Assembly (NCBI RefSeq): GCF_946479605.1
Contig: NZ_CAMLGT010000209.1
Coordinates: 1-6,894 of the forward strand
Direction: 5' to 3'
Source: an uncultured Lacibacter sp.
GTDB taxonomy: Bacteria > Bacteroidota > Bacteroidia > Chitinophagales > Chitinophagaceae
Length of the DNA: 6,894 nt
In this document: positions 1 through 6,041 of the stretch, in pieces
Layout of the letters: the number at the start of each line of letters is the position of its first letter
Position numbering within the stretch: the first letter of the stretch is position 1
The notes under the pieces: generated by a model
What the model saw: only the letters and a program-made list of their open reading frames with translations
What the model was told of the DNA's origin: nothing
Databases searched by the model: none
Program-made: the position numbers and the translations under genes

Positions 1-954
1 AACCGCAGCACCGGCATCAATCATGGCACGGGCAGGCTGGTAAGGCATGCGCAGAAAAAATGCAGCAGAAGGCAGCAACGTGCCGATTGTAGTTGATTGG
101 GCCAATGCCTGTATATCTTCTTCAGTCATTGTTTCCAGGTGGTCAACAGATAATGCATTTAATGCAATGGCCTTCTGCAATCCGCCAATACTGTTGAGTT
201 GATTCACATGCAGCTTGGGTTTTAATCCATACTGCATAGCTGCTTTGCAGATGGTTTCCATTTCATCGGGAGAAAAGAAGCCTTTCTCACAAAACACATC
301 TATGAAGTCGGCCAAACCTTCATCAGCAATTACAGGCAGCATTTCATTGATGATAAGATCAATGTAACCTTTATGATCCTCCCTGTAAGCTAACGGGTAA
401 GTATGAGCGCCAAGAAAGGTTGCTTTTACCGGAATGGGCGATGTTTCTTTCAGCTGTTTAATAACACGCAGCATTTTCAGTTCTGCTTCTACCGATAACC
501 CATAACCGCTTTTTATTTCCACAGCACCTGTACCCATACTGATGAGTTCCTGCAATCGGCTCCATGCCAATCGCAGCAATTCAAACTCCGATAACTGTGC
601 AAGCTTATTGGCTGAATTTAAAATACCACCACCTTTTGCAGCAATGGCTTCATAACTCATGCCTTTCAACTTGTCAACAAACTCATCTTCCCTGCTGGCA
701 GCAAATACAAGATGCGTATGACTGTCGCACCATGCTGGCAACAAAAACTGTCCGCCTGCATCTATCCGCTGTTCAATGGCATCACTCCATGCACCCAGTT
801 CTTTCATTTCACCAAACGCAGCAATCAATCCATCGTTAATAAGCAGGTAAGCATCTTCAATAACAGGCAGGTTGGCAAGCGCTTTTCCACGCAGCAATTC
901 ATTTTCCTCATGAACACCCACCAGTTGCTTAATATTAGTAACAAGCAAAGTCAT
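1..954 (-). CDS. hutI: imidazolonepropionase, N-terminal 318 residues (3' end beyond the left edge)
   Basis: HutI hydrolyses 4-imidazolone-5-propanoate to N-formimino-L-glutamate, the third step of histidine degradation, in the cytoplasm. The translation has the amidohydrolase layout: a small beta domain at about residues 1-72, then the metal-binding HTH at 79-81 (CDSHTHLVF), the KGGGI segment near 107-111, SGYGL around Tyr151, LGAHT with His184, the DVFCEKG segment, LHVN with His249 and VDHLE with His272. These fit the metal and substrate residues known for HutI. The family is usually about 400-420 residues, so roughly 90-100 are missing, including the last metal-binding Asp, which normally follows just after the point where the window ends. 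ATG at 954 is chosen because the typical N-terminus (LLVTNIKQLVG) begins there; a second ATG 4 bases upstream is out of frame. No other hut gene is visible inside the window. Identification is firm. Confidence 0.96.
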   Translation of the reverse strand, partial: MTLLVTNIKQLVGVHEENELLRGKALANLPVIEDAYLLINDGLIAAFGEMKELGAWSDAIEQRIDAGGQFLLPAWCDSHTHLVFAASREDEFVDKLKGMSYEAIAAKGGGILNSANKLAQLSEFELLRLAWSRLQELISMGTGAVEIKSGYGLSVEAELKMLRVIKQLKETSPIPVKATFLGAHTYPLAYREDHKGYIDLIINEMLPVIADEGLADFIDVFCEKGFFSPDEMETICKAAMQYGLKPKLHVNQLNSIGGLQKAIALNALSVDHLETMTEEDIQALAQSTTIGTLLPSAAFFLRMPYQPARAMIDAGAAV

Positions 955-958
955 GCAT

Positions 959-989
959 TAAAAGTAGTGGATTGCTTTCAGCAGGCAAA
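959..989 (-). promoter_or_regulatory. putative Bacteroidota-type promoter of hutI
   Basis: On the minus strand TTTG (986-989) is followed after exactly 19 bases by TACTTTTA (959-966), which matches the TAnnTTTG -7 consensus at 7 of 8 positions. The -7 box ends only 4 bases before the hutI ATG, so transcription would start at or very near the start codon. The TTTG lies inside the T-tract of the upstream terminator. This is a motif match only; no start site was mapped. Confidence 0.45.
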
Positions 990-1020
990 AAAGAAAGCCC
1001 CGCCAAATCTGGCAGGGCTT
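985..1020 (-). terminator. rho-independent terminator of the fasciclin gene
   Basis: Arms 995-1005 and 1010-1020 form an 11-bp GC-rich stem with a 4-base loop. On the minus-strand RNA the single irregular position (1001/1014) is a G-U wobble, whereas on the plus-strand RNA it would be a C-A mismatch. The minus strand then reads TTTCTTTTTT-like sequence directly after the stem. Orientation and position, 18 bases after the fasciclin stop codon, both fit a terminator for that gene that insulates hutI. Confidence 0.88.
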
Positions 1021-1038
1021 CTGAGCTATAAGGAACCA

Positions 1039-1623
1039 TTACTGTTTCGCTGCTGTTGTTTGCTGCACAGGTTGTGCCACTCCATCCACTACATGCACTA
1101 CACCATTTGTTGCCAGTATATCTGCATTGGTAATATAAAATGAGTTGCCCATTTCATCTGTCAACATTACTCTGCCATCCTGCACGGTTGCTTTCAGTTT
1201 ACCGCCGCTTAATGTGGGCAGTTGCACAAAACCTTCACCATGTTTAATTGCTGTCATAATAGTTGCTGCATTCCAGTTACCACCCACTACATGATACTTG
1301 AGCACTTTTGCAAGCTCTGCTTTATTCTTCATCAGTTTTTTTCTGTCTGCTTCAGGAATTTTATCAAATGCTGCATTTGTTGGTGCAAATACAGTGAAGG
1401 GCCCATTGAGTTTAAATACTTTTTCCAGGCCTGCATTTGTAATTGATTCAACCAGCATTGTATGATCTGCTGAACCCGTAGCAATAGCTATGATATCAGA
1501 AGTTGGAACCGGAGGTGTTGGAGGAACAACAGGTTGTGTAGGATCGCCTTGACCTTTTACGGTTACGATAGATGCGATCATGAAGAAGGCTGTTGAAGTA
1601 AAAGTGAAAAACATCTTTTTCAT
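1039..1623 (-). CDS. exported single-domain fasciclin (FAS1) protein
   Basis: This 194-residue protein begins with a Sec-type signal peptide: MKKMFF, a hydrophobic stretch to about residue 22, and probable cleavage near VKG-Q at 24-25. There is no lipobox Cys, so a soluble exported protein is more likely than a lipoprotein. A Pro-rich linker (28-40) precedes one FAS1 domain (about 42-186). Its conserved parts are visible: the H1 box GPFTVFAPTNAAF at 74-86, the LKYHVV core at 108-113, and the H2 box NGVVHVVDGVAQP at 173-185. FAS1 domains are known for adhesion and matrix interactions; the partner here is unknown. ATG at 1623 gives the signal peptide directly. A -7-like TAAATTTC (1630-1637, minus) lies 6 bases before the start, but no good -33 box stands at the expected distance. 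The gene is probably monocistronic, being divergent from the next gene upstream and closed by a strong terminator. Confidence 0.93.
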   Translation of the reverse strand: MKKMFFTFTSTAFFMIASIVTVKGQGDPTQPVVPPTPPVPTSDIIAIATGSADHTMLVESITNAGLEKVFKLNGPFTVFAPTNAAFDKIPEADRKKLMKNKAELAKVLKYHVVGGNWNAATIMTAIKHGEGFVQLPTLSGGKLKATVQDGRVMLTDEMGNSFYITNADILATNGVVHVVDGVAQPVQQTTAAKQ

Positions 1624-1710
1624 TGTGTTGAAATTTATAAGTTTAGAAAACGCTGTACATGAATTAATATCAGCTATGCTGCAGATTCACTTGCCACATG
1701 CATACGCCGT

Positions 1711-1727
1711 TTCTTTCGGGGAAAGAA
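1711..1727. repeat. perfect 7-bp inverted repeat in the divergent spacer
   Basis: TTCTTTC, GGG, GAAAGAA forms a perfect short hairpin or operator-like dyad midway between the fasciclin gene and the DUF1905 gene (spacer 1624-1871). No T-tract follows on either strand, so it is not a terminator. The rest of this 248-base spacer shows no credible gene. A 62-codon open frame crossing it overlaps the fasciclin signal-peptide region and has no recognisable content. Confidence 0.3.
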
Positions 1728-1835
1728 CACATTTCAGGCATACATACTCAGGGGAAGATGGGAGATGAATGTTTCGTAACGAAGTTCTCTTCCTGAAAAA
1801 CAAGAACCATGCCAGCAGAAAATAATGTGCATTAC

Positions 1836-1866
1836 TTTATGGTTTCTGATTTTCTGTTTAAGTTCG
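1836..1866 (+). promoter_or_regulatory. possible promoter of the DUF1905 gene
   Basis: TTTA (1836-1839), a 19-base spacer and TAAGTTCG (1859-1866) match the Bacteroidota consensus TTTG/TAnnTTTG at 3 of 4 and 7 of 8 positions. The -7 box ends 5 bases before the ATG at 1872. If real, it rules out the upstream in-frame ATG at 1809 as the start. Motif match only. Confidence 0.3.
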
Positions 1867-1871
1867 TTCTT

Positions 1872-2390
1872 ATGCTTCAGTTCACTGTTGTAATACAAAA
1901 ATTCAACAAGCAGGGAGAGAAAACCGGCTGGACCTATATTCTAATTCCTGCAGCAATTGCTGAGCAGCTGAATCCCGGTGTAAAAAAATCATTTCGTGTA
2001 AAAGGGAAGTTTGATGCTTATGCTTTTGATGCCATGACTTTATTGCCCATGGGTGAAGGTGATTTTATTATTCCCTTAAAAGCAGATGTACGAAAAGCCA
2101 TTGGCAAACGTGCAGGTGAAAAACTGAATGTACAATTGGCCCTGCAAAAGAAAGCGTATGAAATTGTAACTGATTTTATGGAATGCATGCAGGACGAACC
2201 AAAAGCACTCACCTACTTTCAATCACTTTCAGGTTCGCACAGAAATTATTTCAGCAAATGGATCGAAAGTGCCAAAACAGACGAAACACGCACCAAACGG
2301 ATTGCTCTTGCCGTGAATGCTCTTGCCCGCAACATGGGTTACGCTGAAATGATCAGGGAGCAGGTGGCAAATAATAAACTACATCGCTGA
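1872..2390 (+). CDS. DUF1905 / YdeI-OmpD-associated family protein
   Basis: The 172-residue product has two parts. Residues 1 to about 90 are a DUF1905 domain (FTVVIQKFNKQGEKTGWTYILIP, then KSFRVKGKFD and LLPMGEGDFIIPLKADVRKAIGK). Residues about 105-165 are the helical YdeI/OmpD-associated segment (HRNYFSKWIESAKTDETRTKRIALAVNALARNMG). The second family has been linked in name to bacteriocin protection, but the biochemical function of this architecture is not established, and I do not assign one. The frame is open back to an ATG at 1809. I prefer the ATG at 1872 because DUF1905 homologues begin at MxxFT and because the extra 21 residues (MPAENNVHYFMVSDFLFKFVL) match no part of the domain. No signal peptide or membrane segment is seen, so it is probably cytoplasmic. 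It is divergent from the fasciclin gene and followed one base after its stop by a palindromic element. Confidence 0.87.
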   Translation: MLQFTVVIQKFNKQGEKTGWTYILIPAAIAEQLNPGVKKSFRVKGKFDAYAFDAMTLLPMGEGDFIIPLKADVRKAIGKRAGEKLNVQLALQKKAYEIVTDFMECMQDEPKALTYFQSLSGSHRNYFSKWIESAKTDETRTKRIALAVNALARNMGYAEMIREQVANNKLHR

Positions 2391-2391
2391 G

Positions 2392-2425
2392 CTTATACAC
2401 ATAACAATTGTTAGTTGTGAATAAG
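2392..2425. repeat. 34-base imperfect palindrome with two DnaA-box-like nonamers
   Basis: TTATACACA (2393-2401) and, on the other strand, TTATTCACA (2416-2424) both fit the DnaA-box consensus TTATNCACA and face each other. Between them lies the perfect 12-bp palindrome TAACAATTGTTA (2402-2413) plus two bases. The whole element could fold as a long stem-loop with one A-A mismatch and a 2-base bulge, starting one base after the DUF1905 stop codon. No T-tract follows on the plus strand. It may be a transcript-end hairpin, a protein-binding site, or a DnaA cluster; the sequence alone does not decide. Confidence 0.5.
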
Positions 2426-2458
2426 AATCAGTATTAATGCGTGTTTGCGTGGGTTACC

Positions 2459-2466
2459 TATCTTTG
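2459..2466 (+). promoter_or_regulatory. -7 promoter box upstream of the CBM48 gene
   Basis: TATCTTTG is a perfect match to the Bacteroidota -7 consensus TAnnTTTG. No TTTG stands at the usual 17-20 base distance upstream (the base run at 19 is AATG; a TTTG occurs only 11 bases away). Transcription from here would give a leader of roughly 80 bases that contains the 2481-2502 hairpin and an A-rich segment just before the ATG at 2554. Confidence 0.45.
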
Positions 2467-2480
2467 TATTGCGTATAAAA

Positions 2481-2502
2481 AGCAGAAATATTTATTTCTG
2501 CT
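2481..2502. repeat. perfect 9-bp hairpin in the CBM48 gene leader
   Basis: AGCAGAAAT, loop ATTT, ATTTCTGCT. It lies within the predicted 5' untranslated region of the CBM48 gene. On the minus strand the stem is followed directly by TTTTTATA, which gives it the look of a weak terminator for transcripts coming from the right. On the plus strand no T-tract follows, so there it would act only as a leader structure, for example an mRNA stabiliser. Confidence 0.55.
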
Positions 2503-2553
2503 GATTGTGACAACACGATCCCGAAAGAACACTTAAACCATAAACAAATACAC

Positions 2554-2844
2554 ATGATTCAAAAAACGTATTACAAAACAAAGGACTATTGTAAAGTAAA
2601 GTTTTCGTTTAAACCCGAAAATGCTGACAGTGTTGAAGTGCTTGGCCTCAACAGCGACTGGAACAATCCTTTGGTATTAAGCAAGAAAAAAGACGGTACT
2701 TTTTCAGCAGAGGTTAACCTGCCAAAAGAATCAAAACATGAGTTTAAGTACCTGGTGAATGCTACTGATTGGGTAAACGAACCCGAAGCCGATGAAGAAC
2801 AACCGAATGCCTTTGGTGGCAACAACAGCGTTCTTGTGCTGTAA
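2554..2844 (+). CDS. free-standing CBM48 / isoamylase early-set domain protein
   Basis: The 96-residue product is almost entirely one immunoglobulin-like early-set domain of the CBM48/AMPK glycogen-binding type. Recognisable parts are the strand KVKFSFKPENADSVEVLGLNSDWN (14-37), the DGTFSAEVNLPKESKHEFKYLVNATDWVNEP stretch (47-77) with Trp73 in the place of a sugar-contacting aromatic, and the closing NAFGGNNSVLVL (85-96). In this superfamily the domain normally sits at the front of glycogen branching or debranching enzymes, or in AMPK beta subunits, and binds alpha-glucans. Here no catalytic domain is attached. There is no signal peptide, so it is probably cytoplasmic and may associate with glycogen; that role is inference. 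The A-rich stretch before the ATG is typical of Bacteroidota initiation regions. The gene stands alone and converges with the Ca2+-ATPase gene. Confidence 0.87.
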   Translation: MIQKTYYKTKDYCKVKFSFKPENADSVEVLGLNSDWNNPLVLSKKKDGTFSAEVNLPKESKHEFKYLVNATDWVNEPEADEEQPNAFGGNNSVLVL

Positions 2845-2893
2845 TTCTATCTCCCCCCAACCGATAACGATTGCTTTTTTGATGCCGGAATTT

Positions 2894-2926
2894 GCATAAC
2901 AATCCAGGCCATTGGTATTGTTATGC
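2894..2926. terminator. hairpin between convergent genes, possible bidirectional terminator
   Basis: GCATAACAAT (2894-2903) pairs perfectly with ATTGTTATGC (2917-2926), and the stem can extend inward by CCA/TGG with one bulged base. It lies between the stop of the CBM48 gene (2844) and the stop of the ATPase gene (2936), where a shared terminator is expected. Neither strand has a clear T-tract directly after the stem, so it may be a transcript-end hairpin without classic rho-independent function. Confidence 0.45.
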
Positions 2927-2935
2927 CTGTACCCT

Positions 2936-5503
2936 TTATTTATGATTCCGGATCCTGCTTTTAATAAACTTTTCGAACTCCACTGCATGAAATACAACAG
3001 CAGATACGGCTATACAAATGCCCAGCTCTGTAAGTGTTAATGGTTGTGTTTTAAATATCTCATTTGCAAACGGCAGGTATATAACACCCAGCTGTAACAC
3101 AAACGTAAGCAGAACAGCTCCCAGCAATTCTTTATTGCTGAAGACACCTTGTTTAAACAAATACTCCCTGTCGCTGCGGATAGCCAGCACATGCCCCAGC
3201 TGTGCTAATGACAAAACAGTAAACACCATTGTTTGCCAATGGGCACCACTGTGATTAATGCTCCATGCCTGTATGCCCAGCGTAACTGCAGCCATCAGCA
3301 AACCAACCCAAACAATATGATAACCGATACCATCAGCAAACAAACTCTCTGTTGTTTTTCTTGGCGGACGGCTCATGATATCACGCTCTTCTTTTTCGCT
3401 GGCCAATGCAAGTCCCGGCAAACCATCTGTTACAAGATTGATCCAGAGAATATGAATAGGCAATAACGGAATAGGTAAACCAATAAGCGGTGCAAGAAAG
3501 AGTGTCCATATTTCTGCACCATTACAGGTCATGATATACTTTACAAACTTGCGGATATTATCATAAATCCTTCTACCCTCTTTCACCGCTTTTACAATGG
3601 TGGCAAAATTGTCATCAAGCAATATCATGTGTGCTGCTTCCTTGCTCACATCAGTTCCATTAATACCCATTGCCACCCCAATGTTTGATGACTTGAGTGA
3701 AGGTGCATCGTTCACACCATCACCAGTCATTGATACAAAATGATTCTTCTGCTGCAATGCTTTTACAATATTCAGTTTCTGTTCAGGCGATACACGTGCA
3801 TACACTCTTATCTTTTCCACCTGTTCATCAAAATCTTCCGGAGAAATTGCTTTCAGCTCTTTACCCGTCATTACAAGATCATTCTTTGTAAGAATGCCGA
3901 TCTCTTTTGCAATAGCCGATGCAGTAGCCGGATGATCACCGGTGATCATCACCGGCCTGATACCAGCTGCTTTACATTCTGCAATCGCCTGCTTTACTTC
4001 TTCACGTGGCGGATCGATCATACCTGCCAAACCTGCAAACTGCAATTCTGTTTCTACATTTTCATAACTGAATGGTTCAGGCAATGCATCAATGAGTTTA
4101 TAACCAAATGCAATTACACGAATACCATTCGACGACCATTCATCAGCTGTTTTTAAAATAGCATCTGCATCGATCCATGTTTCCAAAGAAGTGGCGATGG
4201 TTTCAACAGCACCTTTTGATAACACCAGGAACTGTTGCTGATAAGGAGGCACGGTGGTCATACATTTCCTGTCGGAATCAAAAGGCAATTCAGCCACACG
4301 TGGCAGTTGCTGCTGCACTTCTTTCAGTTTATCAGCAGAACGCTCTGCAATAAAATATTCAACCAATGCAATCTCTGTAGGATCGCCAACCAGTTTTCCT
4401 TCCGATTCTTTCACATCATGATTTAATGCAAGAGCAGCTTCAAACACCGGCACAGCATTCAGGTGGAGTGCAGTTGATTCCGATTGCGCCTGCACCACTT
4501 TCATTTTGTTTTGTGTAAGTGTGCCTGTTTTATCGGAACAGATATAGGTAACAGAACCCAAGGTTTCTACTGCAGGTAATTTGCGGATAAGTGCATTCTT
4601 TTTTACCAACCGTTTTGCACCTCTTGCCAAAGCAATGGTAATGAGTGCAGGCAAAGCTTCAGGAATTGCAGCTACTGCCAGCGAAATAGAAATGAGCAGC
4701 ATGTTCAATGGTTTTTCACCACGCAGCAAACCAATTACAAACAACATTAAACAAATAAAAAGGATGATGTAAGAAAGCTTACGTCCAAAATCGGCCATCC
4801 GTTTTTGCAAATGAGTAGCTGCTTCGTCCTGTTGCAGCATACGTGCAATTAACCCGATCTCCGTTTGCATACCCGTTGCTATTACCACGGCTTTTGCACG
4901 CCCGTTTGTTACCAATGTGCTTTTGAATGCCATATTCAAACGATCACCAATAGGTATATCCACTTCGTTCATTTTCTGTTCTGTTTTTTCAGCAGGAACA
5001 GACTCGCCGGTAAGAGCAGATTCATCAATCTTTAAACTGAAGGTTTCGATCAAACGCAGATCGGCCGGTACAACATTTCCTGCTTCCAGCAATACAAGAT
5101 CACCCGGCACTAACTCCGCCGATGGGATTGTTAACGGCTGACCATTACGCAACACATGCGCCTGTAATGCAGCGATCTTCTTTAATGCTTCCATTGCTTT
5201 TTCTGCACGATACTCCTGTATAAAACCCACAATGGCATTGAGTAAAACGATCACCATAATAATGATAGTGTCAGTAAGATCACCGGCAATGCCTGCAATA
5301 ACAGCAGCCACCATCAGCACCAGTATCATAAAATCTTTGAACTGATGAAGAAACAATACCCAGGCGGGCTTCTTCTTTTTTTCCTGTAATTCGTTGGGAC
5401 CATATTCTGCAAGTTTCAGCGCTGCATTTTCTGCACTTAAACCATCAGTTGATGCGCCTGTGAGTTCTATTACTTCTGTTGCTGTCAGGTGATGCCAGTT
5501 CAT
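2936..5503 (-). CDS. P-type (IIA) Ca2+-transporting ATPase
   Basis: This inner-membrane pump is about 855 residues long from the chosen start. In order it has an N-terminal cation-ATPase domain (AEYGPNELQEKKKKPAW), helices M1-M2 (about 50-100), the actuator TGES at 165-168, M4 with PEALP at 281-285, the phosphorylation motif DKTGT with Asp324, the nucleotide-domain KGA at 430-432, ITGDH near 520-524, the hinge TGDGVNDAP at 593-601, and six C-terminal helices. Residues matching the Ca2+ ligands of SERCA are present: Glu282 in M4, Asn661 and Glu664 in M5 (NGAE), and Asn689, Thr692 and Asp693 in M6 (INLVTDGLPGLAL). This favours Ca2+ over Na+, K+ or H+; Mn2+ is possible. The frame is open to a TTG at 5521, but that TTG lies inside the predicted -7 box. 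The ATG at 5503 (MNWHHLTATEV) matches family N-termini. No C-terminal regulatory tail is seen. Confidence 0.94.
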   Translation of the reverse strand: MNWHHLTATEVIELTGASTDGLSAENAALKLAEYGPNELQEKKKKPAWVLFLHQFKDFMILVLMVAAVIAGIAGDLTDTIIIMVIVLLNAIVGFIQEYRAEKAMEALKKIAALQAHVLRNGQPLTIPSAELVPGDLVLLEAGNVVPADLRLIETFSLKIDESALTGESVPAEKTEQKMNEVDIPIGDRLNMAFKSTLVTNGRAKAVVIATGMQTEIGLIARMLQQDEAATHLQKRMADFGRKLSYIILFICLMLFVIGLLRGEKPLNMLLISISLAVAAIPEALPALITIALARGAKRLVKKNALIRKLPAVETLGSVTYICSDKTGTLTQNKMKVVQAQSESTALHLNAVPVFEAALALNHDVKESEGKLVGDPTEIALVEYFIAERSADKLKEVQQQLPRVAELPFDSDRKCMTTVPPYQQQFLVLSKGAVETIATSLETWIDADAILKTADEWSSNGIRVIAFGYKLIDALPEPFSYENVETELQFAGLAGMIDPPREEVKQAIAECKAAGIRPVMITGDHPATASAIAKEIGILTKNDLVMTGKELKAISPEDFDEQVEKIRVYARVSPEQKLNIVKALQQKNHFVSMTGDGVNDAPSLKSSNIGVAMGINGTDVSKEAAHMILLDDNFATIVKAVKEGRRIYDNIRKFVKYIMTCNGAEIWTLFLAPLIGLPIPLLPIHILWINLVTDGLPGLALASEKEERDIMSRPPRKTTESLFADGIGYHIVWVGLLMAAVTLGIQAWSINHSGAHWQTMVFTVLSLAQLGHVLAIRSDREYLFKQGVFSNKELLGAVLLTFVLQLGVIYLPFANEIFKTQPLTLTELGICIAVSAVVFHAVEFEKFIKSRIRNHK

Positions 5504-5518
5504 TCCGATTGTATTGAT

Positions 5519-5548
5519 CAAAGATTGAACGGTAAGTTACAAAACAAA
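5519..5548 (-). promoter_or_regulatory. putative promoter of the Ca2+-ATPase gene
   Basis: On the minus strand TTTG (5545-5548), an 18-base spacer and AATCTTTG (5519-5526) match TTTG/TAnnTTTG at 4 of 4 and 7 of 8 positions. A start about 5-7 bases further on would give a leader of roughly 10 bases before the ATG at 5503. It lies in the 99-base gap after the thioesterase gene, which shows no clear terminator, so the ATPase gene may also receive read-through from the coaD operon. Confidence 0.45.
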
Positions 5549-5602
5549 ATGGCTGAATAAAAATGAGAAGGATCAACCGCCGAATGGGGAGAAGTCAACG
5601 AT

Positions 5603-6037
5603 TCAGGAAGATTTCTTCAATATGGCAACTGTAAGCCTGCTGATGCAAACCAGTTTTTCATGCTCATCGTATATTTTTATATCCCACACATGTGTGCTCG
5701 CACCAATATGTATGGGCGTTACAACTCCTGTTACCACACCCCTGCGTACAGAACGGATATGATTGGCGTTGATCTCAATGCCAACACAAATAAATTTTTC
5801 GGGATTGATGATCATGGCCGAGGCTACACTACCCAATGTTTCAGCCAATACACAACTGGCACCACCATGTAATAAGCCATAAGGTTGATGTGTACGATGA
5901 TCGACCGGCATGGTTGCTTTGATATAATTATCACCCACTTCAGAAAAACGTAAACCAATTACTTCTGCAATGGTGTTGGTTCCCATGCCTTCAAAATCAG
6001 CAAGCGACAAATCCTGTTTAAACCAAATAGCAGCCAT
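5603..6037 (-). CDS. hotdog-fold acyl-CoA thioesterase, YdiI/MenI-like
   Basis: The 144-residue protein belongs to the PaaI/YdiI branch of hotdog thioesterases, which hydrolyse acyl-CoA thioesters in the cytoplasm. The core PYGLLHGGASCVLAETLGS (52-70) is the family signature. Gln51, His57 and Glu66 correspond to the catalytic set of E. coli YdiI, with Glu66 as the catalytic carboxylate. GIEINANHIRSVRRG (86-100) and the HVWDIKIYDEHEKLVCISRLTVAIL end also follow YdiI closely. YdiI/MenI acts on 1,4-dihydroxy-2-naphthoyl-CoA in menaquinone synthesis, a sensible role in Bacteroidota, which use menaquinone, but related enzymes accept other aryl- or acyl-CoAs and no other men gene is in the window. 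The length is typical. Its ATG comes 4 bases after the coaD stop, so translation is probably coupled. Confidence 0.9.
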   Translation of the reverse strand: MAAIWFKQDLSLADFEGMGTNTIAEVIGLRFSEVGDNYIKATMPVDHRTHQPYGLLHGGASCVLAETLGSVASAMIINPEKFICVGIEINANHIRSVRRGVVTGVVTPIHIGASTHVWDIKIYDEHEKLVCISRLTVAILKKSS

Positions 6038-6041
6038 CAGC

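Noticed and set aside
564..839. 91-codon open frame on the plus strand
   Set aside because: It is antisense to the conserved core of hutI; its His/Gln-rich composition is the reverse complement of normal codons.
712..1143. 143-codon open frame on the plus strand
   Set aside because: It runs antisense through the start of hutI, the terminator and the end of the fasciclin gene, all well supported on the minus strand, and its Cys/His/Gln-rich translation resembles no family.
1580..1768. 62-codon plus-strand frame in the fasciclin/DUF1905 spacer
   Set aside because: It starts inside the fasciclin signal-peptide coding region, shows no domain or promoter of its own, and overlaps the small dyad at 1711-1727.
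1809..1871. 21-codon N-terminal extension of the DUF1905 protein
   Set aside because: The extra residues match no part of the domain and overlap a candidate promoter; ATG at 1872 fits the family start.
2481..2502. Riboswitch in the CBM48 leader
   Set aside because: Only one simple hairpin is present; no conserved riboswitch core or expression platform can be recognised in about 80 bases.
2731..2997. 88-codon minus-strand frame across the CBM48/ATPase junction
   Set aside because: It overlaps the C-terminal halves of two real genes and the shared hairpin, with no recognisable content.
3740..4156. 138-codon plus-strand frame inside the ATPase gene
   Set aside because: It is antisense to the P-domain and nucleotide-domain coding region, Cys/Phe/Arg-rich and without a domain; a shadow frame.
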